Positions 1 through 9,097 of a stretch of 27,460 nt of DNA are shown in pieces. Origin of the DNA: Phoronis australis (taxonomy: Eukaryota > Phoronida > Phoronidae); NCBI GenBank assembly GCA_002633005.1, contig NMRA01001250.1, forward strand, positions 1 through 27,460. The letters are read 5' to 3'. Position 1 is the first letter of the stretch. Each line of letters starts with the position of its first letter. The notes under the pieces are model-generated. The model did no database searches. It saw only the letters and a program-made list of their open reading frames with translations, and was not told the origin of the DNA. The translations under genes and the position numbers were made by a program.

Positions 1-12
1 GTGTGTGTGTGT
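1..12. repeat. (GT)6 microsatellite at window edge
   Basis: Six GT dinucleotides open the window. The tract may continue upstream of it. Nothing else recognisable lies before position 130. Confidence 0.8.
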
Positions 13-129
13 TATTTTAAACCGTTGAACGTTCTTATTACGTACTCTTCGATAAAGCGTTTTTCAAGCACAATTTTGGTTATAACAGAGAATTGTTGAA
101 CAAAATTGAAGTTGAAAAATGTGATTTTT

Positions 130-384
130 GGTTAAAACTCAACCCTAGTTCAGGCAGACTCAAGTGTTCACTAAAAAGACAAATTCACCCAAGATTCATT
201 TGAAGAGCGAACAGGAAAGACAATGCGCAATAACTTGTGTGCTTAGTCAGGGTCGTTTTTTCAAAGGTCGATAGCTTGGTGATAATGAAGCTAAGACAGT
301 CGTAGGCATTCACTAGCGAAGATGCCACCGCATTTTTTGTAAGAATGAAACACTCATACTGAAATGAGACATGACGATATTAAG
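130..384 (+). repeat. Diverged direct repeat, copy A
   Basis: This segment resembles 1284-1540 in the same orientation, about 1.16 kb downstream. Shared anchors in order are a GGTTAAA start, GGCAGACTCAAG followed by TTCACTAAA, a GGGTCG/AGGGTCG core, CCGCATTTTT, and TGAGACATGA near the end. The copies are clearly old, with many substitutions and small indels, and no open frame is conserved between them. It could be an interspersed repeat family inserted twice or the surviving core of an old tandem duplication. I see no terminal repeats. Confidence 0.6.
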
Positions 385-1283
385 AAAACGACACTCTTAA
401 AGCAACTTACACATGTACATGTATGAGTTATCTTAGCAATCGTGGTAGAATGGTAATTAGATACGACCACCTTAGCTAAGGTGAGGTGTAAGAACTTTGA
501 CAAGGCTCATCTATTACAACTCACACTGCACTCCAAACATTGCATATTTGTAATACAGCAGGGATTGAAGGCTGCTCAAAGTTGATTATGCGGAGTAAAT
601 CGCATTGACTCTTTAATTTTTCGTTGAGTCATGAACTCGCGAAGCGCTCAAAGCTGTAGACCTAACTTACCAATCACTGAAGAAAACCCTTGACCCATTA
701 AACGATAATAACCAGCGTTTCACATTCGTGCATCCGCTTTCCATCTGAAGGAAACGACGCTCATTGCCAAATTTCACCTCCATTGCTGGATTTTCGAGGC
801 TTTGCCACAGAAAGAGAAAATGGACAATTAGGTCTATTTTTACTCATCGGTTCACAGAAAGTGCAAAAAAATTGTGTTGATTTTTGTTTTAAAAATTCAA
901 AGTATTCTCAATTGATGCAAATTTGTTGCTACCCAGGACCTTCTTGTAAATACGTTTATTACTCATGAAAGGGGAAAGGGGGAAATTTTTGTACAATAAG
1001 TTCCCCATCCCAGCTATGAAAGTAAAGATAAGAGCTAAAACTGTTCACAATTTTTCGGTTGTAGCTCTGTCTCACTTTTGGTTCACGATTTCAGTTTTTG
1101 CTGATTTCCTTTGTCAGAAAACTTAAGGCCAACACCAAACCGTGCTTAAAGGTAATGTCAACATTACCCAGCACCGTACCATAATCACGCCATAGTATAA
1201 GGTAACTGGACAGCTAGATATAGCAACTTTGTGACTTACCACCTCACAACACTGTATTCGTTTTTTGAAACGGTTAAAATTCC
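385..1283. other. No gene seen; contains one 16-bp palindrome
   Basis: AT-rich sequence with frequent stops in all frames. The only open stretch (783-968) starts at TTG, has no recognisable motif and is probably chance. A perfect 16-bp palindrome at 468-483 is listed separately. An ACATGTACATGT palindrome near 411-422 is a common simple motif in invertebrate genomes. Confidence 0.5.
468..483. repeat. Perfect 16-bp palindrome
   Basis: CACCTTAGCTAAGGTG equals its own reverse complement. It could be a dimeric binding site or chance. It has no second copy in the window that I can see. Confidence 0.6.
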
Positions 1284-1540
1284 GGTTAAAATTCTGTTAA
1301 CTGCTTCAGCAGAGGCAGACTCAAGCCTTCACTAAAGAATCAAGTTCGCACAGGAGTCATTAGAAGAGAAAAGAAGATACAAAACAAAATAACCTTTGTA
1401 CATCAAGGGGTCGTGTCATTGAAGGTTTAGCCCGATCATACATGTACCTAATAAAACAGTAGTAAGCATGTTTAGTGAAGGTGACTCCGCATTTTTATGA
1501 AAATGAAAACCTCCTACTGAGGTGAGACATGATAATAGTT
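1284..1540 (+). repeat. Diverged direct repeat, copy B
   Basis: This is the partner of 130-384, in the same orientation and with the same order of anchors (GGCAGACTCAAG, TTCACTAAA, GGGTCGTGTC, CCGCATTTTTATG, GGTGAGACATGA). Its lead-in contains GGTTAAAATTC twice in close succession, which copy A lacks. No coding potential is visible. Confidence 0.6.
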
Positions 1541-1876
1541 TGCATTCAAACAGGACAACCTCTTCATAAAACACGGAAAGGAATTTTCAACCAATAGAAC
1601 ATCAGGATACAACAGTCTTAGCCCTAACACCAGGCTTAATACCTTTTAACACGAGGCCCAGATATTTATCACCCATCATAACGTACACCAAGGTCTGTAT
1701 CTACAATGTACAAAATGTGTGCGTTTGAAGACTTCACAAAATAAATTGTGTGTGTATCAAATAGTAATGACAACTTACAAACTTTTCAGCGGGACATGGT
1801 GTATATGCAAGGTGTCATAGCCCAAAGACTGACGGTAAGAGTGGATCCACTTCACGTATCTTAGTGACCAGCCTCC
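1541..1876. other. No gene seen
   Basis: About 340 bp without a credible open frame, repeat or structured element. It ends at the left arm of the palindromic element at 1877. Confidence 0.5.
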
Positions 1877-2030
1877 CGTTCAGTAACGCTAGGACCTCGC
1901 TAAAAATCAAGACTTCGCGAGATTACGTGAGATATTGCCGTGTATTTTAAATGAGAACGCGTGACTTTGACTAGCTAGCGTGTTTTAGCTACATGTAGGT
2001 CCTAGCGTAGGTCCTAGCGTCTACTGAACG
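1877..2030. mobile_element. 154-bp palindromic MITE-like element
   Basis: The left arm from 1877 begins CGTTCAGTA and continues ACGCTAGGACCT then CGCTAAAA. The reverse complement of the right arm, read from 2030, begins CGTTCAGTAG and continues ACGCTAGGACCT, then a second ACGCTAGGACCT-like unit, then GCTAAAAC. The termini are therefore inverted repeats of roughly 25-30 bp, with the 12-bp unit duplicated only on the right (2 copies near 1996-2020). There is no coding capacity, and I could not find a convincing target-site duplication. It is best read as a non-autonomous DNA transposon or fold-back element. Confidence 0.55.
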
Positions 2031-2760
2031 CACGCCCGCATTCTACACTCGCATGTGAGTTGTTAACATCGCGAGGATAATTATTCTTTCTGCTTCTATC
2101 AGTTAAAAATTTCATAATCCGGATTTAAAACAAGTTAGTTTAATCGAAACTTAAGACCCAATAATGCTCATTCAAAAAACTCCAAATTTTCCAACTTAAC
2201 TGAGTTTGATAGGAATTTTTTAATTTACTTTTTATTTTTGGTTGAGTATCACCTCCTGAAATGGTCGCCGTATAGATTGACAGATGACTCATGCATTATG
2301 GGTACTCACTCAAGGGCTGTCAATAGGTAATGAGGTTTCCGCTGGAACCCCGCCCACTTTTTATTTTTTAGAACTAATAGGACAATAAGGCAAACACAAA
2401 CAAAGCTGGAAGCTACAAAATGTTTACAATTCATTGATATCTTTCCACTGACAAAACTCTTCCAGAGTCTAAATTGGTGAATTTAGAGGAAAGAGTATCT
2501 TTAAACAAGCAATACCTAATGCTGAAATTCACCTGCCCTCGTGACAAAAGCATGTTTAATAGCTTTTGAATTAGAAACCGTGTTTCACAAAATTGGTTTG
2601 GACCTGTTCCTTACTCAGATTTGGAGTGACTCTGTGTGCTTCGCCTAAATTAAACTGATGGTAGACCTTCGGGTCTTAGTACTTTACTGCCTGTTCACCG
2701 AGTGTAGGAGATAGTGGATTAGGTTAGTTCCAAACTAGATGGTCCGACTTTGCATATGAT
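2031..2760. other. No gene seen; one small hairpin
   Basis: No convincing open frame. An 8-bp stem TCTAAATT / AATTTAGA with loop GGTG lies at 2468-2487. Otherwise this is unremarkable AT-rich sequence. Confidence 0.5.
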
Positions 2761-2831
2761 TTCCAGGTGACTGTTGTGTTTTGTCATGACGCTACTGAAC
2801 CGTTAGTGGTGACTGGTCAAGCTCAAGCAAG
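2761..2831 (+). repeat. 71-bp direct repeat, copy 1
   Basis: It matches 3422-3492 in the same orientation at 67 of 71 positions (about 94 percent). The match starts at TTCCAG and ends at CTCAAGCAAG, and the flanking sequences do not match. The copies are 661 bp apart. Confidence 0.8.
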
Positions 2832-3114
2832 ATGGTTATTGTTACATGGTTAATACTGATTCAAACCCCATGTATACTTATGCTAATGAACTTCGTTTTT
2901 CAAGCGCGGGTTGCCAGTCACGCTATTGCTGTTACACATGTGTTGCTTGGCGCAGTCTACCAGTGATTTGGGTGTAGTGCAGTTGTGTTTTGCTACGCTC
3001 TTTATCTCATGTTTGCGGCACATGGTGCTCATGTTAGTTCGCTCAAAGACAACGCAAATGTCCCTAACAAGTGATTATATTCGCCAGCACAATAAACCTG
3101 AACAGTCCACCAAC

Positions 3115-3225
3115 ATGGACGCTCTGGAACCCTCCTCCACCCAGTGGGGAGAGGTTAAACACCAGAGACGCCTGGCGGCTAATACAAAGCTTAACAGCTC
3201 AAGCCAGTTAAAATGTGTGGGAACT
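3115..3225 (+). CDS. Candidate first coding exon, unrecognised protein
   Basis: An ATG at 3115 sits in a good initiation context (CAACATGG, A at -3 and G at +4). It opens 37 codons (MDALEPSSTQWGEV at the start) and reaches a textbook splice donor, GTAAGT, at 3226-3231. The frame stays open upstream to 2911 and downstream to 3348, so the boundaries rest on context only. The peptide is rich in Ser, Lys and Arg, and I do not recognise a domain. The exon lies inside the interval bounded by the 71-bp direct repeats. It could be a real 5' exon, the start of a retroelement ORF, or chance. Without transcript data I rate it as speculative. Confidence 0.2.
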
Positions 3226-3421
3226 GTAAGTTCGACTTATATTGAATATTCGCTAGAACTGGTACTTCTAATACGACATGTCAGTCGGTTTTTGTTAATT
3301 AACCTGAGTGTTACGTGCAGCAGGCCTTTAGGTTCCTTCTGGTTGTGATTCGAAAGTGTATTTATGCTGTGGTTTGTTATGGAGGGTCGTTTGACTTGCT
3401 TGATTATTGAACCCGTGAAAT

Positions 3422-3492
3422 TTCCAGATGACTGTTGTGTTTTGTCATGACGCTACTGGACCGTAAGTTGTGACTGGTCAAGCTCAAGCAAG
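3422..3492 (+). repeat. 71-bp direct repeat, copy 2
   Basis: Partner of 2761-2831 with four mismatches. The 590 bp between the copies hold the candidate exon at 3115-3225. The arrangement could be the terminal repeats of a small inserted unit or an unequal duplication; I cannot tell which. Confidence 0.8.
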
Positions 3493-3560
3493 GCTGGGGA
3501 ATGAGTAACACTCAAGCCAAAGCAGTGAACAGTCGGTAAGGCTGACAAGCTGTTAGTTGT

Positions 3561-3576
3561 GGCGCTGTGTAGCGCC
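3561..3576. repeat. Short perfect hairpin
   Basis: GGCGCT, loop GTGT, AGCGCC: a 6-bp GC stem with a 4-nt loop. It is not followed by a T tract, and its function is unknown. Confidence 0.5.
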
Positions 3577-3726
3577 TCAAGAGACACTTATGAACTGTGA
3601 TAACTTATCGTGTCAGTTTAGGAACGATTTTTTTAAACAGCCTTGACATTTTATTTGGAAATACCGAATGTAACAACAGTATAAATATTGTATAAACATA
3701 TCTGTTTCAGTGAGGCGTGGAAATAT

Positions 3727-3875
3727 GTTGCAAACATTTTGTCCCGTCAGCACGCCATCTTTTTGATCCCATCACGTGACCTAACGAATAGAAGTCCGAA
3801 AGAATTCTGCCCCTGACTCGGACTCAAACCAACGACCTTTTGCTAACCTTGGTCAAGGGTAAGATGGCCACTACT
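3727..3875 (-). mobile_element. tRNA-derived SINE copy, minus strand
   Basis: On the minus strand a good Pol III B box, GGTTTGAGTCC, occupies 3830-3820. The A-box region, about 44 bp upstream by homology with the plus copy, is degenerate (AGTGGCCATC). The tail after the B box runs CAGGGGCAGAATTC, TTTCGGACTT, CACGTGATG, AAGATGGCGTGCTGAC. This is the same order as the plus-strand copy, with moderate divergence, and it is probably not transcribable by Pol III. Confidence 0.6.
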
Positions 3876-3906
3876 AAGTCTGATTGGATTTCTGTCTTAC
3901 ACCAGT

Positions 3907-4053
3907 GGTCCCGATGGCTCAGTGGCTAGAGCGTCTGAACGGTGAGCACAAGGTCATGGGTTCCAGTCCCCGATATCTTTTCGGACTTGTATTAAGTTCA
4001 TTTGGTCGCGTGATGTGACCAAAAGATGGCGTGCTGACGAGACAAAATGTTCG
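3907..4053 (+). mobile_element. tRNA-derived SINE copy, plus strand
   Basis: The tRNA-like head begins GGTCCCGATGGCTCAGTGG at 3907. The A box is TGGCTCAGTGGC (3915-3926) and the B box is GGTTCCAGTCC (3959-3969). There is no matching 3' acceptor strand, so this is a SINE head and not a functional tRNA. The tail (TTTTCGGACTTG, GTCGCGTGATGTGACC, AAGATGGCGTGCTGAC) ends at the direct repeat at 4054. It is the better preserved of the two copies. Confidence 0.7.
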
Positions 4054-4069
4054 CAGTATAAATCTTGTA

Positions 4070-4436
4070 GTTTTAATGCCATTTATCACTGTAGAATGCA
4101 GAACTAAATTCCGTTAAAAACTGATGTCACTAGAGTTTTGAAAAAACTATCGAAATATAGAATCTACTATTGGTAATACCAATGGTACATTAGAATATCA
4201 CAACGAAAACTGCATGGAACTTAGTACAACTATAACGTTGGTAAATGTTTATGTATATTTATTTACGTTTGTATTGTAATTGTCAATTTGATATGATAAA
4301 TGTTTAAAAAAAAAATTAAAAATTGCGTGTCAGCAATCACTGTCATGAGTTTAAAGGACAATGCCTCTGGACATAATGACAATATATAGGTTGTATGGAC
4401 AGTGACTGTATCAGTACCCAGAAAACATACAGGTAA
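4070..4436. other. No gene seen
   Basis: AT-rich sequence including an A-rich run near 4303-4320. No credible exon and no repeat ends. Confidence 0.5.
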
Positions 4437-4762
4437 TGGGCCAATAGTGGCGCTGTACAGTCTTGTGCGTTGGCCCAATTATGTAGGCCAGTACTGGCTC
4501 ACTAACAGATTGCACACCCGTTTGGTACTGGACAGGTACAGGGAGTGCTGTAACGGACCATTACTGGACCAATAGAGCAAAACCGGTTTCGGCCCCATAA
4601 CGGGCCAGTATTGACACACTGTGGTGGCCCTGTGCAGGGCCACTGTTGGGCCCATACTAAGGAGGTAAATTAATGCCATAGGTGACAGTGCAGTGGTGGG
4701 CCAGTACAGTGCCGGTATTGGATCATTAATGTTCCATTTACAGGCCCAATGCCGGAATTTAT
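4437..4762. repeat. Degenerate GGCC/CCAGTACTGG repeat field
   Basis: About 325 bp densely filled with variants of GGGCCAGTA and CCAGTACTGG. Examples are near 4438, 4473, 4487, 4556, 4592, 4605, 4630, 4647, 4697 and 4743. Many are self-complementary (for example GGCCAGTACTGGC at 4487, and GGCCCTGTGCAGGGCC near 4627). Spacing is irregular at roughly 15-60 bp, so it is not a clean satellite. It resembles an eroded tandem array or the subterminal repeats of a transposon. The open frames here on the minus strand repeat the residues YWP and are by-products of the repeat. Confidence 0.6.
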
Positions 4763-5898
4763 TTATTGTTTGTTTTGTTTGTTTTTTTCAATGCTACAAC
4801 TGTGCTTTGTGGGTCATTTCAATCTAATTGCATGTGTAGTTGTGACTTACTAGAAGAAAAAGCTCGTTCTTTAATACTTTTTAATATGAAGTATTCTAAG
4901 GTAAAATAAGCACAGAAATAAATGAGTAAATAAAAACAAAGACAAAGTATCTTCATAAAAACTAAGCAGCTACTGTAACAAGAAACAACTTTTTGTAAAA
5001 CTGTCTCAGGCTCGATAGTGGCGGCTTCACGCAGTCTTCGTCCTCTCACCCCGTCGCCAGAGTTTCGGAACCAGTTGCCAGCCTCTTTTACAAAAAGCAT
5101 GCATTAGCATTGCTGTGCTCCTTGATCACATTCCCTGAAATAAAACGTCGCCTGTTTAGTATACTCCACTATACAGTTTCCAGATAAGTTATGCGTAATC
5201 AGAATTACCTAAAGACACTGTATGCCATTCCAACATGAAACTTATTTGCGATGCATAATCTGCAAGATGTAAATGTATCATCGTTTGTCAACACAAGTAC
5301 TACAGCTGGTTGTAGTACTTCGGTTGCTTGGAATAAATAATTTCAGAAGCGATTTTTTATTCATTCCATTTCTTCCCAAAATGTCTAGTACGTTACCATG
5401 TTAAGATTCCTGAAAAATACTTCACAATCTGTTACAAAAAGTTTCATGAACATTAATCATCACTGACGTCCCACACTAGGCTACATAATAAAATATAAAG
5501 GTTGGACTTCAAAAATTGATTTGCTCAGAATGTTCTACTCAAATGTGCATGGACCTTTACGAAAGCAGTACCAAACAAATTTTTGAATACCTTCTTTCAC
5601 TTTATCATATTAAGCTGCCTTCGAGTGGTGGTTTGAAAACAAAAATGTCGAAACCGTTCAAGGTTACTTTGTGACGTTCATGGCAGACGACTTCGTACAC
5701 ATCTGGACTTTTCATAGACACTCCCGCAGCTATACCGAAGCTATTTTAGTCTGCCCACGAATGTTACTTGAGTGTCGCTCACACAATTTAATGTCCGTAG
5801 GAATATATTTAAACTCAGATTTTGTAAAATAAACTTGTTTAAAACCAAAAAAACACTGGTTGCTCGCTACTAACTTAGGCCCGCAACTAAACCTATGT
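4763..5898. other. No gene seen; one 9-bp hairpin
   Basis: A minus-strand open frame at 5100-4819 starts with ATG but shows only low-complexity hydrophobic residues, and I do not support it. A perfect 9-bp stem AAGTACTAC / GTAGTACTT with an 8-nt loop lies at 5295-5320. The rest is plain AT-rich DNA. Confidence 0.45.
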
Positions 5899-6159
5899 TC
5901 AGACATCGGATCTCAACCAAACACCAAGTGTTCGTTGCGCTTGAACCAATGACGTCAAAATCAAACACAAGATACGCCAGTTCTTGCAACTAAGTTCTAG
6001 ATAACCAGTAAGAGATAAAATGAGAAGAATCAAATTACACGTAAATGGAAGGCTTAATTTCGGACAAATTTCTTGATTTTGACGTAGGGGTTGCTTGCTC
6101 AAACTCAATATTTTATCTTCGACAGGCGTGCAAGTTAGACCATACGTGAAATCCGCCAT
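5899..6159 (-). CDS. Candidate small ORF or first exon, unrecognised
   Basis: The minus-strand ATG at 6159 is in a strong initiation context, AACATGGCGG, which also resembles the YY1 motif found at many animal transcription starts. The frame runs 86 codons from MADFTYGL to a stop at 5899. A hydrophobic stretch near residues 42-57 (LILLILSLTGYLEL) could be a membrane segment. I do not recognise the family. A perfect CRE palindrome lies inside the frame at 5950-5957, so the open frame may be chance over regulatory DNA. No clear splice donor stands out. Confidence 0.18.
   Translation of the reverse strand: MADFTYGLTCTPVEDKILSLSKQPLRQNQEICPKLSLPFTCNLILLILSLTGYLELSCKNWRILCLILTSLVQAQRTLGVWLRSDV
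5950..5957. promoter_or_regulatory. Perfect CRE-type palindrome
   Basis: TGACGTCA is the consensus CREB/ATF binding site. It follows CCAA at 5946-5949. No transcription start is established nearby, so function is unproven. Confidence 0.3.
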
Positions 6160-7117
6160 GTTAACTATTTAGCCTACTTGAATTCAGAGTTTTGCGTTTA
6201 TGAGGTTTATGCAGCCGGATATTCCTGGACTCGCATTTGTGTCATTGGTGCACACAAAACGGCACAAGTACATTGCAGTAGTGACCCCCTCGGGCGCATC
6301 TTTTAAGACGAAACTCCTCCAAAAATGCAAGATTCTAGACAACTTACAGCCCGTCGGATAATCTACAGGTCGCAGATTTCATTAAAATGAGTTAACAGGC
6401 AGTTAAGGTTTTCCAATATTTGTTCGTAAAATATCATTCCTGTTTATCATCAGGAGCACCCAAAGGGCACAGGTTCAAATATGGTAAGAAATATCCCTGT
6501 TTATGTAATACCTGTCTGAGGGAGGTGCACACAAATTTCACTTGGACAGCTGAAGTTGGGAGCCTCTAGGCTCGACAAAGTTTTAGTGTCCAACCTTTAT
6601 GTTTCTTATATGGTTAACTAACGGATCATCGGCAGGTTCGTCGGCCTGTGGTATAAATCACAGGCATCCTCAACTTCTGATCATCTTTAATACTTCAGCT
6701 AATACCACAAGCACTCGGTACTAGGAATTCCAGGTAAAATTATAGTTGCCTGGTCCCTATTCAGACCCTATTCAATCCTTTATATCTTCCAAAAATGATA
6801 ACACATGGATGACATATACCTCAATCGATTTGTAATTGTTCACTCTTGATTTCTATGTCAAATTGTTTCCATTTAACCTTTCACTTTCCAAAAGTTCAAC
6901 GCCAAACTTCGCATAAGTTACAGAGCAAAAATCTCTCGTTTTTTCACGGAAGCCATTGAAAATCCGGTGCTATGACAAGGATACCTAGCGTCGAAATGCG
7001 TGCCCGTTAAGTCGATCATTGTACATGTGAAAGAAACGTGCACATTATGTTCTTGGGACGGATCTGAAAAACGCCAAAGAGGAAACGAAACGTTATGAAA
7101 TTTACGTGCGGTGCATT
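6160..7117. other. No gene seen; one 7-bp hairpin
   Basis: No family is recognised in either strand. A 7-bp perfect stem GCCTGTG / CACAGGC with an 8-nt loop lies at 6644-6665. The minus-strand open frame over 7268-6918 crosses into a transposon fragment and shows no motif. Confidence 0.45.
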
Positions 7118-7205
7118 CATAGGATAGGCGTATCACGGGGGCAGGGTGGTAATTGCTCCGCCCATTTTGGGGCAAAAATAGTGAAATTTGCAAGCATGTT
7201 AGGAA
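7118..7205 (+). mobile_element. Transposon terminal fragment (AGGCGTATCACGGGGG)
   Basis: The segment ATAGGCGTATCACGGGGGCA, then a CTCCGCCCATTTTGGGGCAAAAAT core, has the layout of the ends of abundant invertebrate non-autonomous elements: a short terminal motif, a G-run, CCCCA/TTTTGGGGCA, then AT-rich sequence. I see no matching opposite end nearby except a weak candidate at 9085-9097. Family not determined. Confidence 0.35.
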
Positions 7206-7330
7206 AAAATCGGGTAAATAAAAAAACTGGTAAACTATCAGCTGCCAGCCCCCAAACAGCAAGCCCAAATACGTTTGGCTACATTATACATGCCATGGTT
7301 TGCATTGTAGAAACCATCTACGTGCATGAG

Positions 7331-7623
7331 CAGTGGCGTAGCGAGGGTGTGCCAGGGGGCACTTGTTCCCGGGCAAACCCGGAGGGCAAATAGGTGGCTA
7401 CCGTAGGGGAGGGGCACCAAACATGTGGAGACGGCAGGGACGCCAGTTTGATGGCAAGGGGCCCGGGCTTCAAACTGGTGGCAAAAGGGAGGTCACACTG
7501 TCGTCCCCCCTGGCGTTGATAATCCTAGCTAGATCGGCAGGTATCCTTTCTATGCAGGGAGTGGCAGTGGAGGGAGGTTCACTACTTTTAAATTATAGGC
7601 CCAGTGAAGGGCCTGGTTTTTTC
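7331..7623 (+). mobile_element. Transposon left end (CAGTGGCGTAGCGAGG) and degraded body
   Basis: CAGTGGCGTAGCGAGG at 7331 matches the style of terminus, CAGTGGCGTAGC plus a G-rich run, seen in many animal hAT-like non-autonomous elements. G-rich sequence follows (CCAGGGGGCACTTG, GGGCAAACCC), with GGCAAA(T/A) and CAAACTGGTGGCAAA motifs further in. No right terminus of the same type was found before the transposase relic that begins at 7624, so I cannot say whether the two belong to one element. No credible coding. Confidence 0.4.
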
Positions 7624-8509
7624 TCATATTTTTACATGTATTATCTTTTTTGTTTTTGTATATATTTTGGTTTCATGGCGTCTGGTATTGTGGCCACTGA
7701 GACAGAGATGAGTGAGGATGTTGGTAAATGCGTCTGCCGCTGTTCTTCCGTACCTCTCCGGCCACATCTGTTCATCCAGATATACTGGCAGACTATTGTC
7801 TATCACTCCAGACATGGCCTTGAATCGCTGCTTTATGTGCCTCCAGTGGTTCTTGTTGTTCTGTGAGTGGACATCAGTAAGAGGACACAATAACAGAATG
7901 GTTGACTGTGCTGTGCTGGTATGGCGGGAACGTTAGCAATTATCTGGTAGGCACACTACTGATCCCCCAGAGCCGATCCAGCGTATAACAAGCGGGAGAT
8001 GCGTCGTCATTCCGACGGCATACGAGTTGGATGCGCCCCAGGCGCTGTGCTGGACAGTAAGCGCCGAGTACCTATCTCTCGGGAACGAGTCGTCCCTCGT
8101 TGTAAATCATCGCCTCGTCAATTTCCACGACGATCATTAGGCCACCCAAACTCTGTAACACGGGTCACTGCAGCAAGTTCCAGGAACATAAAACTCGGAT
8201 ATACGTGAACCACTGTATCACGGTGCACTTGCTAAGGTTCAGCATTTCCATGACATATACAGTTGAATTAAGGTACCCAGTGGTAGATATGACTTCTCGA
8301 AATAAGAGCCGGATCGTATCGAGAGCTTGTGTCCCTTCTGTCGTTGACACCTCTCTCCAGACGGTGCTTCTCTCCATCTTTACTTGCGTCATTTGACCCA
8401 TACATGTCACACAGAGAGGGGGCTGCCGGCGAAGTAGCATTTGCTGACGGAGAAAAGCCACAGCAGTTTCATGTGAATGAGCAGCGGCGACAATTTCTTG
8501 GAACGACAT
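7624..8509 (-). pseudogene. Merlin / ISXO2-like (IS1595-type) transposase pseudogene
   Basis: This is a DDE-type transposase relic of the group shared by bacterial IS1595/IS1016 elements and eukaryotic Merlin transposons, which cut and paste DNA through TIRs. Reading starts at ATG 8509 (MSFQEIVAAAHSHETAV). The N-terminal part keeps a zinc-binding-like CVTCMGQM stretch and a helix-turn-helix-like tail ending RVLCSWNLLQ. A TGA at 8167-8165 and a TAG at 8074-8072 interrupt the frame. Between them VVEIDEAMIY and GRLVPER match the first catalytic-Asp region (GAC at 8119-8117). A frameshift near 8005 leads to LPLVIRWIGSG, CLPDNC (probable second Asp), then HSQNNKNHWRHIKQRFKAM and YLDEQMWPERYGR, typical of the C-terminal catalytic block. 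Stop at 7624. Total length is about 290 codons, near normal for the family. Several lesions make it non-functional. Boundaries and TIRs of the parent element were not found. Confidence 0.75.
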
Positions 8510-8934
8510 GATCAATAGAGAACTACATGTACATGCATCACGGAGGTGTGAAAATCACCTTGTTCTAGGCATGTAAGGATTTTGCTTTGAAGACGTATCA
8601 TTGAAAAATAAACACCACGAATTCCAACACACGTTCACGGTCGTTTGGGGAGACCAGGGTGGGTACGTCCCCTTAGTATTTATTTAGAAAGTAATGGTAG
8701 ATCTAGAAGTTGTGCAGATGTTCAGATTTCTGCTTGTAAAGAAAATATAGCCATTGGATTTTAATTATGATTAGTTAAAGAATTTTTATTGATTCCTTAC
8801 TGATACCACTATCTCCCCTACTGCTGGGTAAAATTAAAACGATTTTCGAAGTCCACCACTACGTTAACTGCACTTTTCATGTGGTATGCTAACTTTGAAC
8901 AAGAAACTGGGGTTGGACCTGGACACAATTTGCA
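8510..8934. other. No gene seen; probable 5' flank of the transposase relic
   Basis: Contains an ACATGTACATG motif (8523-8533) and AT-rich DNA. It may include the upstream part of the Merlin element, but no TIR partner could be matched. Confidence 0.4.
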
Positions 8935-9097
8935 ACGGCAAACGTCCGCAACATCAAGGTACATGGGTGGCGCACCATAGGGGGCTGTGGGTATAGCCCC
9001 ACTTTTTTCAGCACTGCGCCGCCCATGAGGCAAGCTAAACTCATTTGGCTGTTAGCGGGGTTTTTTGCTCCTTTCCAAAGGGTGTGTTAAATCCGCC
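8935..9097. mobile_element. Fragment of a GCCCC/CGCCGCCCATG transposon family
   Basis: The run GGTGGCGCACCATAGGGGGC, then TATAGCCCCACTTTTTTC and CTGCGCCGCCCATGAGGC, has the mirror layout (G-run, C-run, T-run, CGCCGCCC) of short non-autonomous elements. It ends near AAATCCGCCTATGC at 9085-9098, whose reverse complement GCATAGGCGGATTT is a plausible terminus. No target duplication was found. Confidence 0.4.

Larger units (their letters stand above)
3677..4069. mobile_element. Composite of two head-to-head tRNA-SINEs (fold-back)
   Basis: Two copies of one SINE lie in inverted orientation: a minus-strand copy at about 3727-3875 and a plus-strand copy at about 3907-4053. The tails pair almost end to end (CAGCACGCCATCTTTT on the left against AAAAGATGGCGTGCTG on the right), so the unit can fold into a long hairpin. 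The whole composite is bracketed by a near-perfect 16-bp direct repeat, CAGTATAAATNTTGTA, at 3677-3692 and 4054-4069 (15 of 16 match). This looks like one target-site duplication around both copies. On the right it abuts the SINE end. On the left 34-35 extra bases separate it from the homologous tail. Confidence 0.65.

Noticed and set aside
3907-3975. Functional tRNA gene
   Set aside because: A and B boxes are good, but the 3' acceptor strand does not pair with GGTCCCG and the T-stem is poor. It is a SINE head.
4263-4679. Adjacent minus-strand ORFs (66 and 71 codons)
   Set aside because: They translate the GGCC/CCAGTACTGG repeat field (recurrent YWP), not a conserved protein.
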